NCBI GenBank assembly: GCA_963682175.1
Contig: OY821784.1
Coordinates: forward strand, 22,177,621-22,241,620
Length of the DNA: 64,000 nucleotides
Reading direction: 5' to 3'
From: Triglochin maritima
Lineage: Eukaryota; Streptophyta; Magnoliopsida; Alismatales; Juncaginaceae
The position numbers were made by a program, and so were the translations under genes. Under the pieces are notes generated by a model. It did not search any database, was not told the origin of the DNA, and worked only from the letters and a program-made list of their open reading frames with translations. How positions within the stretch are numbered: the stretch's first letter is position 1; every line of letters begins with the position of its first letter. Below are positions 1 through 12,357 of this stretch, piece after piece.

Positions 1-126
1 TTGGATACAACCTGATGGATTTCCCCTCATGCCGACGGAAATTCCGTTGGCAGAATAGTCCGAGGGAATTTCCGTCGACAATAATCTGTCGGGAAAAGCA
101 GTTTTTGTTGTAGTGTTTATATTAAC
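1..126. other. Unassigned flank with short inverted GC motifs
   Basis: No gene is seen. The stretch holds several copies, in both orientations, of a motif around GACGGAAATTCCGT (positions 33-50, 60-80 and 89-97). Clustered direct and inverted copies of such a motif are typical of the subterminal regions of CACTA-type DNA transposons, but neither terminus is in view, so this is only a suggestion. Confidence 0.3.
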
Positions 127-2147
127 TGTAACATCCCAGAACAGCGGAAAAACTTAAAATTTAAACAATAAAAAAATCTCAAGAGAATGATCATTAATAG
201 AACAAGTCGGTGCACCAAAATACATGATTACATCAACACAACAAAGGAATACAAGTAATTATGACGACCTTGAATAGTCGGAAGAGAATCCTGACCCCAA
301 AATGCGTGTGCCCGTTGTCACCACCCCATAGAACCTACTACGGTCCAAAAACATGAATTAAACAACAATGTCTGAGTTTCCCATTAGGAAACCCCGTAAG
401 CCAAGCTTACCTAAAAGAATGCAACAGTACGGTAATGAACTTATCATACTAGTAGCATGTCATGTCTTCAACAATAAGGAAAACATATCCCCTCCAAGGG
501 TAAAATAGGACATCACTCCAGCAAACAACATCGGGCCTCCCTTGAGACCTACCGTAGGCACATACAGTCTTACGGACAATACACAACGCATCCCTACACG
601 TGACTAAACTAGCCAAGGGATCGGTGAGGAGGGTTCGCACTTCCGCGCCAAACGAATCATATCTGAAACATTGTGGTCTACACCACACCGACGGAGTCGT
701 CGCCCGGTCGGTCCAACAAAAACTTAGTAGGTGCCCAACTGAGGTATCATCGTCGGAACAACATTGACGGTACAACATACGTCTGACACAACATCGAACG
801 GCCACAAACCGGAACATCATCGGCAACATCATCGTCGGCACAAAATCGACGGTACAACACACGCCCGGCACAACATCAGACTGTTCCATACCGTAGTCCT
901 CAAGGTCATCATGCTCTAAGAGCCATGCATCATCATGCATTGGGATTTGCGATCCCATAGGTCTGCTACTCTACTGTGAGTCAAGACAACAAAACAACAC
1001 GCCACAGTCTATCAACAGAGGTGGCTCGTCCCAAGTACCCACACTCTTCCACTTACCTGGGCAGGCATGAACAACGCACACACCATCACCATCCTGGCTC
1101 ACGTGCTAGGCGAGGACAAAGGTTTCCATGAACAAAGTTGACACTTCACTAGGACTGGGAAATTCGGTTCTGTGCACAAACGGTCGACCGAAATAGGCAA
1201 TTCGGTCGACCGTTCCCATGGGATCCGGTCGAACCAGTGCCTGCAACGGTCGAACTCCCTGCCCATAACCTAAGTCCCAATGGTCGAACAATCGTCTAAA
1301 ACTAGTCGACCGAATGGTGGTAAAAATCCGGAGTATGGTCAAAATCATACAAGTCCAACGATCGACCGACTTAGGGGTCCCGGTCGACTGGAAACTACCA
1401 GGGGCAACCTAGCAGTTCTAGTCGCCTATCTGTTGAATAAGTCATTAACAGTCAAACAGCACATTAAGTTACTTAAGTTTCGGTCAGACCAAAAGTCAGG
1501 AATGGTTGACCATTTAGGTGGTCAACGTCCGGTCCGACCGAAACATGAAGCAACGGTCGAACGGCTCAGGGGTCACGTCCGACTGAAAACTTCCAGAGGC
1601 TCCTTTGATCCACCAGCACAATCACGACTGGTCGAGCGCCACAAGGCATCATTCGACCGGTGTTGGTTAAGATCAACATTCAACACTAAACCGGTCGACC
1701 GCAACAAGCACCAGTCGACCAAAAACTGGCAGCCACCTGAACTGTCAAATATCACTTGCTGCCCTCATTGCCGGCGAGGCCTCGACAAAACTCATCTCAC
1801 ATCCATAAGTGTGAGCAAACAAACAAACTATTGAACCGGCATACCTTCGGGATCAACGGAGCACGCCAGAGATCACTTAACGTCGCCACCCGACCACAAC
1901 CTCCGAACACCCGATCAAGTGCGCCACACGCCTGCGTCTCCGCTGCCCCAAGCTCGCCTCCACACTACGAAGCTGCCACAAAGAGATAAGATAGGAGTGA
2001 GAGAGGTGAGGTGATAGAAAAGGAAAGAGAAGAAGAAGAATGGAGAAGTAACGTTGGTTTCCTATAAAACCAACCCAACCCAAACAGTTCCAGCGACCCT
2101 AAACCCCTCAGTCTACACAACCCACCCATCACGTCTCCTCTTCTATT
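127..2147 (+). mobile_element. S1: LTR of family S, left part, split by element C
   Basis: It begins TGTAACATCCC and resembles S3 at 58512 throughout (start motif, a GGCACA...CGG array, a CGGTCGACCG palindrome array, a TATA-like box). I take TGTAACATCCC as the LTR start because TATAAAA at 2063-2069 then lies near the 3' end, as expected for a promoter. Copia element C interrupts it at 2147 and a short tail appears to resume at 48840. No internal region or second LTR is seen, so it is probably a solo LTR or a remnant. I could not find its own target-site duplication. Confidence 0.65.
1181..1721. repeat. CGGTCGACCG palindrome array in S1 (partly decayed)
   Basis: Perfect copies stand at 1181-1190 and 1203-1212 (22 bp apart) and at 1692-1701, with many one- or two-base variants between (for example 1228, 1249, 1280, 1303). 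The array lies upstream of the TATA box at 2063. It is more eroded than the arrays in S2 and S3. Confidence 0.75.
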
Positions 2148-2453
2148 TGTAGGATCACGAGGGTCTCTAATTCGAAGCACTTTTAAGCTAATTGCCTACT
2201 TGTTTAAACAATCAAAGATATGCAGCGGAATTTAAAACAAACAAACAAGTAAGGAGGGAGATAATGCAAACTACAATGGAGATGGGAGATTTTACAGAGG
2301 TTCGGCACCCCACCCGGGTCCTAGTCCTCTCTTGCAAGCTCCGCTCGGATCATCGAGCTCCGCTCACGACTTCACTAACCACTCTCCGCTCCGGGCCGGG
2401 AGAGAGCGCCTTTACAACACAAGCACCGCGAACACCTTCGCTTGCTTGACCTT
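2148..2453 (-). repeat. C 3' LTR, outer fragment
   Basis: It matches the start of the complete C LTR at 47319 (TGTAGGATC and onward, including the GAGGTTCGGCACCCCACCC block). It ends at the ACCTT duplicated by insertion of D (2449-2453 and 14475-14479). Confidence 0.85.
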
Positions 2454-2844
2454 TGTTGAACGTTTTAATTAAACCACAAGTGCACGGCCGCGTTGAAGCG
2501 GTGGCAAATACGAGACGTCCTCAGGGAGGTGAGCAGCCTCTTGTTTGCATGAAATCAAGTGGCAAAAATATGGAGAAGAGAGTTGTTTATGCTACACTAC
2601 ACTACGAAATACGAAATGCGAAAGAAAGCAACAAACGATTAACAAAAACTTAACTAAGAACAAAAGAAGAGTGCTGGAATTCAGAAGTGGAAGAACCCCT
2701 AAGGGGTGGAGTGAGTGCACACATGCAAAGAGGTGGGTGTTGAAAACATTCTTTATGCACAATTGAATGTGGTGTATCATGCATAGGAAGTGTCTAGATG
2801 TTATGGCAAAACCTATCAATCTATTCACCAACCTAGTTGATTAA
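2454..2844 (-). repeat. D 3' LTR, distal fragment
   Basis: It is nearly identical to 13409-13808 of the D 5' LTR. It starts TGTTGAACG and includes the conserved GCAAGTGCACGG block. It ends in ATTAA (2840-2844), which is repeated at 8966-8970 where the D LTR resumes on the far side of H. Confidence 0.85.
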
Positions 2845-3208
2845 CAATCGGATCGTGTTGGAATTTGTTGTGGGCTTTTCTTTCTGGTATTGTTGGTCTT
2901 TGATGCGGTTACTCGACTTGTTGGAGCTCCGACCCGAATAGAATTGGTAAAATACTCCCCATGATGGTGTGGAGTATTCTGTTTTGCTCTTAGGTCCTTC
3001 TGTCTTACATTCAGGTCCTTCTCCCTTGCATCTTGGTCCCTAGATCTCACCATTCAGTCCTTTTTCCCAGCTTTTGGGTCCTTTCATGGCTCTTCTCTTC
3101 AAACCTCTTTATTCCTGAAAACTAAACATAAAACTCGTCACGTAGCATTGCTTAGGTGTAAGATAATGGATATAAGATACAAATATGAGCATGAAATGAT
3201 GTCAATCA
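2845..3208 (-). repeat. H 3' LTR, truncated to its U3 start
   Basis: It appears identical or nearly so to 8613-8965, the beginning of the H 5' LTR. The remaining 1.2 kb of the LTR is absent, and no TATA box lies in this copy. Confidence 0.8.
2993..3081. promoter_or_regulatory. 21-bp-period GGTCC array in U3 (H)
   Basis: GGTCC (or AGTCC) occurs at 2993, 3014, 3035, 3056 and 3077, exactly 21 bp apart each time. The same array is in the H 5' LTR and, on the other strand, in A (15450-15538) and E (35001-35088). Confidence 0.8.
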
Positions 3209-4850
3209 AATACCCCCACACCTAAGTTTTTGCTAGTCTCGAGCAAAACAAAGAAAGAGAAAAACAAACGAGAAACAAGAAATCCTAACTCACTTTCGTA
3301 GGAATCACGGTTGCACTTAGCACGTGCAACAAGTCGTTAAACCTCTTTGTTGCCAAGGAGGAGGAGTGTTGTCTCCTGAGGGTTTTTAGCGGATATACCC
3401 ACAAAATCCGAACATGATGCATTATTCAATCTAGACCTCGACTCGTTGGAAATATTTTGTCGATCAATGGACGCGGTAATGCTACGGGCCGACTCTATAT
3501 AGGTGATCAGTCCACACCTCTACCCTAATGAACCATTCGTGCAAGTTAAATAAGGAATTATGTGAAAGACATGGACAACCTCAACATCCTCAAGTGCTAC
3601 AAAGTGTAAAGTCCATTAAGGTTCTTATTTGCATTATCATATAATTTTTTTTCTTTTTGTTTCTTTTCACATTTTTTTCTTTTACTTTTTATTAGTTGAA
3701 GCTTCATTCTCCCAGGGTCAGGTTCCGTGCATCATTGCCCATGAGGACTTACACTATCACGTACACCTTTCCCCACATCTCCACATAGGGCAATCCCTAC
3801 CACCCGTGTAACGGGAGTTCAGTCGGCGCATCCCAAGTCAGATGACTCGAAAGCACCAGGCACAAAGTCCCCTCAGACCTACTTTCCCGAGTGATAGGAG
3901 CCGTGCGAGAAGAGAGAACACCTACTCACTTATTTCTTATCTACACATGAACCAAAACCCCTACACTAATGTCTCACAACAGGATTTAGAGGGTCCTTGA
4001 CTACAACAAACTTCCTTAAGTTAACAGACACGAATTATTGACTCACTAGGTTTAGGGTGGACTTCATTAAATGTTTGAGCACTGAAACCCTATGATTACT
4101 CACCCCCAAGGGAAAACTGGGGTGCATCCTAACGACTCGATAAATCCTAAAGCCACGTACTAGATATCCTAATGCATCAAGTTCAAGACAATTTTGGGAG
4201 CTTTCTTTTTACTTTGCCTCTCAACGGTTTTGCACATGCTAAACACACGCAAAACCCACAAAACATTTTCTTTCGAAAACACATGAAGATTTTGAAAGAA
4301 ATGTGAAAATTTTGAAGCACTAGGCAAGCAAAAGAAGACAAGTCACCCAAGGATCATGGCAAGCAGATATATCGATATTAAATGCAGCACACTATCATGA
4401 CCCTAACAATGCAAACAAAAGAAAACAAAATCAAAGGAAAAAGACTCGACTATGTACACACGTAAAACACCCCCCACACCTACTTCATGCATTGTCCTCA
4501 ATGAATGCAAGCAAGATACTACATGGATTGATGCATAAAAAGGAGAGATCTCACCAACATGAAGTACAAAGGGAAGTGCAAGGTCATGTTGATGGACATA
4601 ACCCGAATTCCCTCAAAACCTGTGAGATGCTAAAGAAGGGATACAAATACGTGAAAGAAATGGAGCCCAAATACACAAGGGTTGGGGCTCACAACAATCA
4701 ATGCTCACTGAAGGAGTCTTTTATTGTACTTCTTTTTTTCTTTTTCTCTGTTTTTTTTCTTTTTTTTTCTTTTTTTCATATAACTATGTACAAACATAAG
4801 TTCCCATCTTCATTTGTCAAAAGACATCAAATGGGAACCTCAAGAGTGGG
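3209..4850 (-). other. H 3' untranslated region with polypurine tract
   Basis: No coding sequence is seen. The stretch is homologous to 30936-32493 of A and 43540-45121 of E, and less closely to part of 24219-25332 of B. On the minus strand a polypurine tract (TAGGTGTGGGGGTATT) directly precedes the LTR at 3208. A T-rich tract at 4728-4780 corresponds to an A-rich or T-rich low-complexity patch at the same place in the relatives. Confidence 0.75.
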
Positions 4851-6289
4851 TCAATGCACTTGGAAAGGGAACATGACACCACGCGGGGCCAGAATACGCA
4901 TGCGTGGGCCCCCTTCACAAAGAGCACCAGATGAAATGAGAGGTTCATGAATTGGACGCAAAGGCGTCTCATTCAAAGGATCAAACTGAAAGAGCTTGAA
5001 CCTCTCGAGAGTTTGGGAAATAAGGGGCAACGGAAGAAAAATATCTCCCGTTGCAGAACTGAAGTTATGATCATCAATCCAAACTCTCCAACCAACATGC
5101 TGGTGGGTCGGAACGAGGTCAAGCACCTCGTTATGCATGTCCAACTCACCAGGAGAACAGGAAGTGGGTCTCATACCCAAAGTGTCCTCCAAGGAACTCC
5201 TAATACCCTCATGAGCAATGTAGTTGTTTGATGTTCCATCATTTCCAAGATGATCAGGAACAATAGTGAGAGGCAAACTCTCATCAGGTCGTATGAGATT
5301 AAGGGTACTAGGGAGCTCTTGCTCCACCAAAGGTGAGTCCTTAGGAGGTACAACAATAAGATCATGTGGCTCAAGGGCCACGGGACAAAAAGGTAAGGCA
5401 CAATCCTGTGCCGACTCATAATAGAACTGGTCCAAGCTATTCTCAGTTTGAATCGAATCCTCCACTAAGTGATCGTGAATTGAAACCCCAAGTCCCTCAG
5501 ACTAACTAGGAGTTTGACTTTGAAAGGTTGTTCTTTGAATTTGTGGATGTGGTGGTGGTTCGATTTCAGCAGATAAATCCTCAAGTTGACAAGAAAGGTT
5601 ACTCTCCTCACTTAATTGTTGCGTCAGTTGACTCACTTGAAGTGTCAGATTTTGTATGCGGTCAACGAGGAGGTCCAAGTCAGATCTTGGGAAATTTTGG
5701 GGTTGGGTGTTGATGGCCTGAGAATGAGTCCAATATTTGAAGTGGGGTGTTGGTAGAATTCTGGGTATTCGGGAGGAAGATATTGGGGTGGAAATGATGT
5801 ATAAGAATTTGAATATGAATTGTCTCCCCACGAATCTATCCCTCTCGGGTTGTACGCGGATGCGTAATGGTCATAATGAGCATTTTGGGAAAATGTGTGC
5901 TCATACTCAGGCTCTGGGGGAACATAAGGACATTCCCCGAAATCATGACCACTCAACCCACAATAGTGACACGGTACGGCTACTGGAGCCACCGGTGCAC
6001 CCATGTCATCTACCACATGCATGAAAGAGGCCAAAGGTTCTTGTAATGTCTCAGATTGATGACCAACATATGATCCGACGTAACTAGATGGTGGTCTAGC
6101 AGTCGGTGCCTCTCTCATGTTACCCCAATATGAAGATTGCTCAGTCACACAATGAGGATTATCCCAACCATACGGGGTGTTAGTCTGAGGCACCCCAGGT
6201 TGCATGGGTCCGGAGTACCAGGGAGAATCATCCTGGTCCCAACAATGATATGGATGGTCGCCCATGTAACCATCCATCTCAACAAACAA
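4851..6289 (-). pseudogene. H gag-protease remnant ending in an RT fossil
   Basis: Three overlapping or adjacent frames (6289-5645, 5831-5502, 5465-4851) encode the second half of an Athila gag and what follows. They include a CX2CX4HX4C zinc knuckle (CHYCGLSGHDFGEC), a coiled-coil-like Q/L-rich stretch and a terminal part. The capsid core that in A precedes the knuckle is missing, and so is the protease active-site block. The last frame contains GWRVWIDD, then FLPLPLISQTLERF, which align with the start of the RT of A (GWRVCVDY, then [13 protein letters not shown]) but have lost the catalytic context. It cannot act as an enzyme. Confidence 0.7.
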
Positions 6290-7383
6290 CTCTCGAGTCG
6301 ACCACTCTCACCACCACGAGACTAAGCTCGCAAAAAGTGCTCGACTCGACCCTAAAACGCTACCAGAGAGTGTAAAGGGGAGGAGACTATAACGTAGAAG
6401 AAGGTGAGAAGAAGATGACTCAGAGGAGAAGGGAAGAATCCCTAAAGCTAGCGTGGGTAGACGGATCAGGAAGAAGCCTAACTAGCAAGCACGGCTCAAA
6501 CAATGTAAGGCAATGGGTCCTTAAGCTAGACGACGCCTAACTTCGAGGTCACTAGCCTCGACACGCCTCACCTCCCTACAACGAGGACCACAATGCCCAG
6601 CAAGTGATACCAGATCCGGAGATCCAGTACCTCCTACTATCGACAAGGTAGGCAACGCCGATCAGGTCATGACGGTCTCGACTAGATTACTCTCCTAGTG
6701 CGTTCGAATTCCTTAGGGCCAATGTCTACTTGCTTTTAGTTAAGGCTTTATTAAGAGTGATTTTTGGGGCCAAGGAAAGGGTGATGAAATCCCCCACCTT
6801 ATCTTTTATGGGACAGCCCCTCCTTAGTAGCGATTTGATCCTAGATCTAGCAATCAATCGCTCCAATCAAACACTCTCTCACTCTTGTCTTGATGCACCT
6901 TACTAACTAATGCATGAACGAAACATGCATGAATGAGGGATGTGGGTGCACGTACCTCACGCCAGCAATCAACGACAAAATGTAAAGCAAAGAAAAGACA
7001 AAGGCATGCAAGGTCTACCAATGGTGCATGACCTAGATGGCAAGAAGTCTAGTCTTTTGCTTTGAGTTTTATGTTCCAAGTTGATTAAAGGGGATTGAAA
7101 TTCAATCTGGGAGCAAAGTAGAAGTCACAGCATGCAAAATTGTGCTCCCAGATAACTAACATGAACAATATAACAACTGGAACAAATTTGAGAACAATTG
7201 AGGCTCACCAGGCCGCCAATTGGCGGTCCCAGACCGCTGATTGGCGGTCTTTTTGTAGCTTCTGGTCCTCAAACTTCTCCAGTAGCCTCCCCTTGATCCT
7301 TAGGTTCCCTGAAACTAAACAACACTGGAAAAAAAAATTAAAAACCCCTCGAATCGCCCAAACCAACGTCTGGACAGAGCACC
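6290..7383 (-). other. H 5' leader
   Basis: This is about 1.1 kb of non-coding sequence between the primer site and gag. It is homologous to the leaders of A, D and E: it shares the block around TAAAAGATAAGGTGGGGGAT on the minus strand and the blocks around 6601-6690. Nothing translatable is recognised. Confidence 0.75.
7211..7250. promoter_or_regulatory. Leader palindrome pair of H
   Basis: GGCCGCCAATTGGCGGTC (7211-7228) and AGACCGCTGATTGGCGGTCT (7231-7250) have centres 21 bp apart. On the minus strand the pair is followed directly by a consensus-like 5' splice donor (CTGGTGAGC, complement of 7203-7211). Confidence 0.75.
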
Positions 7384-7401
7384 TCCCCGGCAACGGCGCC
7401 A
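7384..7401 (-). other. H primer binding site, tRNA-Asp type
   Basis: The complement reads TGGCGCCGTTGCCGGGGA, six bases inside the 5' LTR end. It matches the 3' end of plant tRNA-Asp, the primer used by Athila-type elements. Confidence 0.9.
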
Positions 7402-7407
7402 AAAACT

Positions 7408-8965
7408 TGATTGATCTCGTTTTATATTTAACCGCAAGTGCACGGCCGCGTTGAAGCGGTGGCAAATACGGGTCGTCCACTGGGAGGTGTGTCGACACTT
7501 GGTTTGTGCGAAGGCGAGAGGTGAAGAAAGGGAAGAAAGGTTGGTTACACTAAACTACACTAAGATGCAAATGGAAATGGAAAAGAAGCAAGAAACTAAG
7601 CCCCAAAGGGGGTAGAGAAATAATGTGAACATAAAGAAGTGTGTGTGTGTGTTCATTAAGCTCCTTCAACATGTAGTGCACGAAATCATAAAACTACATC
7701 CAACTTTGCCTCTACATGAATTAAGATAAGACTACATCATTAAAACATACAAGACAATAATTGGAATGAAGCTACATGAACTCAAGTATAAAGACTATAC
7801 CCTACTATGCCTCCACATGAATTAAGATTTCACTACATCATTAAAACATACAAGACATTAGCTAAGGTAAAGGCAACAAGAGTACATACACTACAAATTG
7901 TGTTCCCAATATTAACTTCATCCATATCCTAACCTTATCATTCCCCATAAAATAGGTCCACTAATCAAAGCATAAGTTAAGCTTCATTCAAGAGCATTAG
8001 CATATCAAAGATAAGAGTGGAGACCCATTAGATAGTTATGGAAATCATATAAAGCTCAAGGGATAAAGATAACACACACTTAATACACTACATAATTATA
8101 TCACATATTTCTCCACCCCCCAAATGGGGATGGAACTACTCACTACTCATTACACTAACTATACTAGCAAAAGAAAGCATAATACTGAAATGAAAGTTAA
8201 CTAAGAAGGCAAGAAGCATTAAAGAAACATAAAAGGAAAGGAAAGGCTAAACAAACATGCACAAATTAAAAGACAAGATTAAAAGAAACTAGAAGAATTA
8301 TTTTATTAACAAATGACTCACATTGAAGGTAGCATTCTTCTCCACCTTGAGTTTTTGCTTCAAGGCTCACTCCTTAGTAGAGAGAATGCCACCAAGCAAT
8401 GGGTAATTACAATGGAAGGTGAAGAGTTCTATTTATAAGCATGGAAAAAGCTAATCGGGGACAATCCCCCGATGTGGGACTAAACCAATACCAAAAATAG
8501 CCTAAACGAACATTAATACAAGTCCAGGAGAAATTTCGACGGATCCTGAGCAATATGGACCGCCAATTAGCGGTCCAAGACCGCCAATTGGCGGTCCAAA
8601 ATTGTCGGATCGTGTTGGCATTTGTTGTGGGCTTTTCTTTCTGGTATTGTTGGTCTTTGATGCGGTTACTCGACTTGTTGGAGCTCCGACCCGAATAGAA
8701 TTGGTAAAATACTCCCCATGATGGTGTGGAGTATTCTGTTTTGCTCTTAGGTCCTTCTGTCTTACATTCAGGTCCTTCTCCCTTGCATCTTGGTCCCTAG
8801 ATCTCACCATTCAGTCCTTTTTCCCAGCTTTTGGGTCCTTTCATGGCTCTTCTCTTCAAACCTCTTTATTCCTGAAAACTAAACATAAAACTCGTCACGT
8901 AGCATTGCTTAGGTGTAAGATAATGGATATAAGATACAAATATGAGCATGAAATGATGTCAATCA
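7408..8965 (-). repeat. H 5' LTR (A-type)
   Basis: The ends are TGATTGATC...GTCAATCA and the length is 1558 bp. On the minus strand the order is GGACC array, palindrome pair (8557-8576 and 8579-8596, centres 21 bp apart), TATAAATA (complement of 8430-8437), C/G-rich hairpins and the conserved GCAAGTGCACGG block. It is the only complete LTR of H. Confidence 0.85.
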
Positions 8966-9352
8966 ATTAACATTTACATATACAAGTTGTTTATTTCAGA
9001 ACCTAAACAAGCATGAGAGGTGTCTAATCATTTTGGCCAAACTCATCAAGTTATAAATTCTATCCTAGACAAGCAAGCATACATTCATGTTTTATCAACA
9101 CATTGGAAATAAAGCATTCATTCCATTCTCTAATGCATGTATGTACATCTACTCCACCCCCCAAAGGGGATGAAACTACTCACTACACATTACACTAATT
9201 ATTAAACTAAGCAAGGAAAGAATATTAACTAAGCTACTAAAACTAATGAAAAGAAATTAAACAAAGTAAAGCAAGAAATATGAAACAAACAACATAATAA
9301 AGAAACTTTTATTAATAAATGACTCACATTTCAAGTAGCATTAACAAATGGC
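8966..9352 (-). repeat. D 3' LTR, upstream fragment
   Basis: It matches 13803-14180 of the D 5' LTR. It begins with the ATTAA duplicated by H and ends at CATGACT, where D gag-protease sequence takes over abruptly. The missing U3 start and 3' untranslated region imply a deletion. Confidence 0.8.
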
Positions 9353-12300
9353 ACCATGACTGAGTGATGTTGTGTTGTCTCACTAGGGTTTAGTTGCTCA
9401 TCAAACAAAACCCTCCAACCAAGAGGTGGGTGCATCGGAATGAGTTCCTCAAGCTCATTTGATGGATGCAGCAGACCTGCATCACTAAGAATGGGGCTTC
9501 TCCCCAAGTCATCTAACAAGGACCTCCGACCATCATTTAGATCATCAAGCATAAGCTCGGTCATAGGTGGGTCCATGTTGGAGTCAATATGAAGCTCAAA
9601 TGGCTCAATGGCCATGGGACATGAGGTAGAGACACCTTCTGGTATAGGCATATGATGAGGTGTCTCACTCTCACTAGTACTCTCAACTGAATCATGCAAT
9701 GAACACTCCTTTTGGACATTTATGTTTGATGCCAGCTCACTCTGTTGCATTGCAAAGACATGCAATGAGTTTTTGCTGGCCCCACAAACATTCTCAATGG
9801 GTTGCATTGGGGTTAGAGGTGTTCGTTGATTTTGTGGTGCTTTCTCTAATTGGCGGATGAGATTTAGATTTAAAGGTTGTTCCATGGGCTCCTATTGCCT
9901 ACCAGAGTTGAACACATGAAACTCGGCACTCATGTTACCGAATGAGAGCTTCGTGAGACCATTTTTACAATTAATTAAGGCGTTGGACGTTGCCAGAAAT
10001 GGTCTACCCAAAATCAAAGGTATTTGAGAGTGGGTGTTCGCAACAGGATTGGTGTCGAGGACAACAAAATCGACTGGAAATATAAAATCTCCAACTTTGA
10101 TAAGCACGTCCTCGATAATCCCCTTTGGAATACGAATGGATCTATCCGCCAATTGGAGGGTGATCTTAGTTGGTTTCAATTCTCCCAAATTTAATTGTTG
10201 ATAAACAGAAAATGGGAGGAGGTTGACCGCTGATCCTAAATCAAGCAAAACATTACTCATGCTAGTGTCACCTATCGTACACTGAATAGTAGGACACCCA
10301 GGGTCCTTGTATTTTGTGTAGGCGGGATTGGACAAAAGTGAGCTTACATTTGCAGCCAAGAATGCTTTCTTAGGAACATTGGTCTTCCTCTTGGTTGTGC
10401 AGAGATCCTTCAACACTTTGGCATATTGAGGTATTTCTTGGATGACATCCAACAATGGGATGTTAACCTTCACTTCCTTGAACACCTCTAATATTTTATC
10501 CATCGTGTCACTCTGCTTTTTGGTTAACCTACTTGGATAGGGAGCTTTTGGCAGGTAGGTTTTCTGCGGTGCCTGAGAAGGAAGCCTTGGTGTATTACCC
10601 TCACCCTCAGCCTCTTCTTCACCACCATTCCCACTAAGGGGCTGCATAGATGGTGGTGATTGTGGCAAGGAAATGTGATTGTCAACCTGCTTTCCATTCC
10701 TTAAGGTCACAATGGAATTGACATGGTGAACAGGTTCCTCCACATGGTTCACTTGCCTCACCCGAGGTACCATATTTTCATTTTGCATGTGTTGTTGCTA
10801 GTACATGCGGGGGTTAGCCTTAGGTTGGCTAGGCAAAGACTCTCTCTCTCTCTCTTTCATGTACAGACTGAGCCAATTGACCCATCTGAAGCTCTAGAGA
10901 TTTCATGGTCTGCTGATTTGAATTGAGAACTTGACTTGTGGTTGACATAAAAATTTTCATTGAGTTTTCAAGTCCACGAGTCAAGATCTCAAACGAATTG
11001 AATCAGGTTTCCATATTATTGGAATTTGGGAAACCCGGTTGATTGGTGATTGGAGCTTGGGGTGGCTGATAAGATTGTGCATGCATGGGAGGTTGGTATG
11101 ATTGGTTAGGTGGTCGAGAGGAGTTTGAAGGACCACCCGGGGCATTATTTTGGTTCCATGAAAAATTGGGGTGGTTCCTCCATCCAGGATTATAAGATGA
11201 TGAGTATGGGTCATTCCTAGCTCTGTCATAGATGGCGTTGACATGTTCCATCTCAGGAGGAATGGACGCACACTCGCTTTCTACATGACCTATCCTACCA
11301 CATGAATGACAGGGAACTGGACCAGATGTGGACATGTGAGGTGCACTTTGTTGGTTTTGGAGCTCAATCGAATCCATACGGCGCATTAAGGCCGTCATGC
11401 GTGCCTCGGTGGCCGTAGTGGCATCGATAGCAAATAGGGCACCCGATCTAGTCGAGTTTTCATTTGCGATCCTCGCTCCTATGCTAGATGATGCAGGTGG
11501 TTCCCTTATACTCTCCCATTGCATGGTTTTCTCAGCGAGGTCTTCTAGGAAAGCCCATGCCTCCCTTTCATCCTTTCCTAAGAACTCTCCTTGACACATG
11601 GACTCAAGGAGCGTTCGGGACGGGATGTGAAGACCCTCGTAAACAATCTGACACAGGCGCCACAACTCGATGTCATGGTGAGGGCATGAGGATAGTAGCT
11701 CCTTGAACCTCTCTAAGTATGCATGGAATGATTCGGTCTCATGTTGATAGAACGAATTGATTTCGTTCCTCAATTTTTGAGTCCGATGATTTGGAAAATA
11801 CTTTTTGAGGAATGCAGACTGAAACTCATCCCAAGTCCTAAAGGCATTCGCCTGGTTGCTGTACAACCACTTCTTGGCTTCATCCTTCAGCACAAAGGGG
11901 ACAAGCATAAGATGAATGGAGTCTGTGCTAAGTTGTTGCAGTTTGAACATAGCACAGACCTCCTCAAATTCCCTGAAAAGATATAGGGGTCACCTTTCCC
12001 AGTGAAATGAGGGAGCATGGAAATAAACTGAGGCTTAACCTCAAAATGGTCCCCATTTGCCTCTGGCAATACGATGCATGAGGGTAGAGTTGTACGACTC
12101 TTGTAGCATCGATCACGGAGAGATATGGGAAAGACAACTGGAAGAACAGGTCGAACAGGGGTATCTAGCAACTGCTCCTCCTCACGGAAATTAGCAACCA
12201 TTGAACCCAGACTGTGTGCGACACGAGAGGAGGAAAGCGTCGAGAAATCGATTACCGAAGCCGGATTGACAACGCTCCTCGTCAAACGACCACTCTCGTC

Positions 12301-12357
12301 TCGTGTCCACGAAAGCATGCACAAAGGTGCACACACCAAAACTTCTTTTTTTAACAA
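9353..12357 (-). pseudogene. D gag-protease pseudogene
   Basis: This is an Athila gag followed by an aspartic protease, related to E. The start region (12357) encodes the MLSWTRDESGRL block. A one-base deletion near 11975 shifts the frame, and gag continues at 11950-11003 with a CX2CX4HX4C knuckle (CHSCGRIGHVESEC). Stops follow at about 11003 (a CGA to TGA change relative to E), near 10800 and at about 9891. The protease core DLGSAVNLLP lies near 10220-10250. The last frame ends shortly after GWRVLFDE, an RT-derived motif, and then runs into LTR sequence. No RT, RNase H or integrase is present. Confidence 0.8.

Larger units (their letters stand above)
2845..8965 (-). mobile_element. H: internally deleted, A-related Athila element inside the D LTR
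   Basis: H is flanked by ATTAA and lies within a D LTR. On the minus strand it has a 1558-bp 5' LTR of the same type as element A, a tRNA-Asp primer site, a leader, a gag-protease remnant (6289-4851) and a 3' untranslated region. Its 3' LTR is only 364 bp long: it keeps the U3 start but lacks palindromes, TATA, R and U5. Since the target-site duplication is still visible, the truncation may date from integration or from a small later deletion. Confidence 0.75.

Noticed and set aside
1181..1721. Palindrome arrays as a CRISPR array
   Set aside because: Repeats are 10 bp, spacers are short and similar between copies, and the context is plant LTR retrotransposons.
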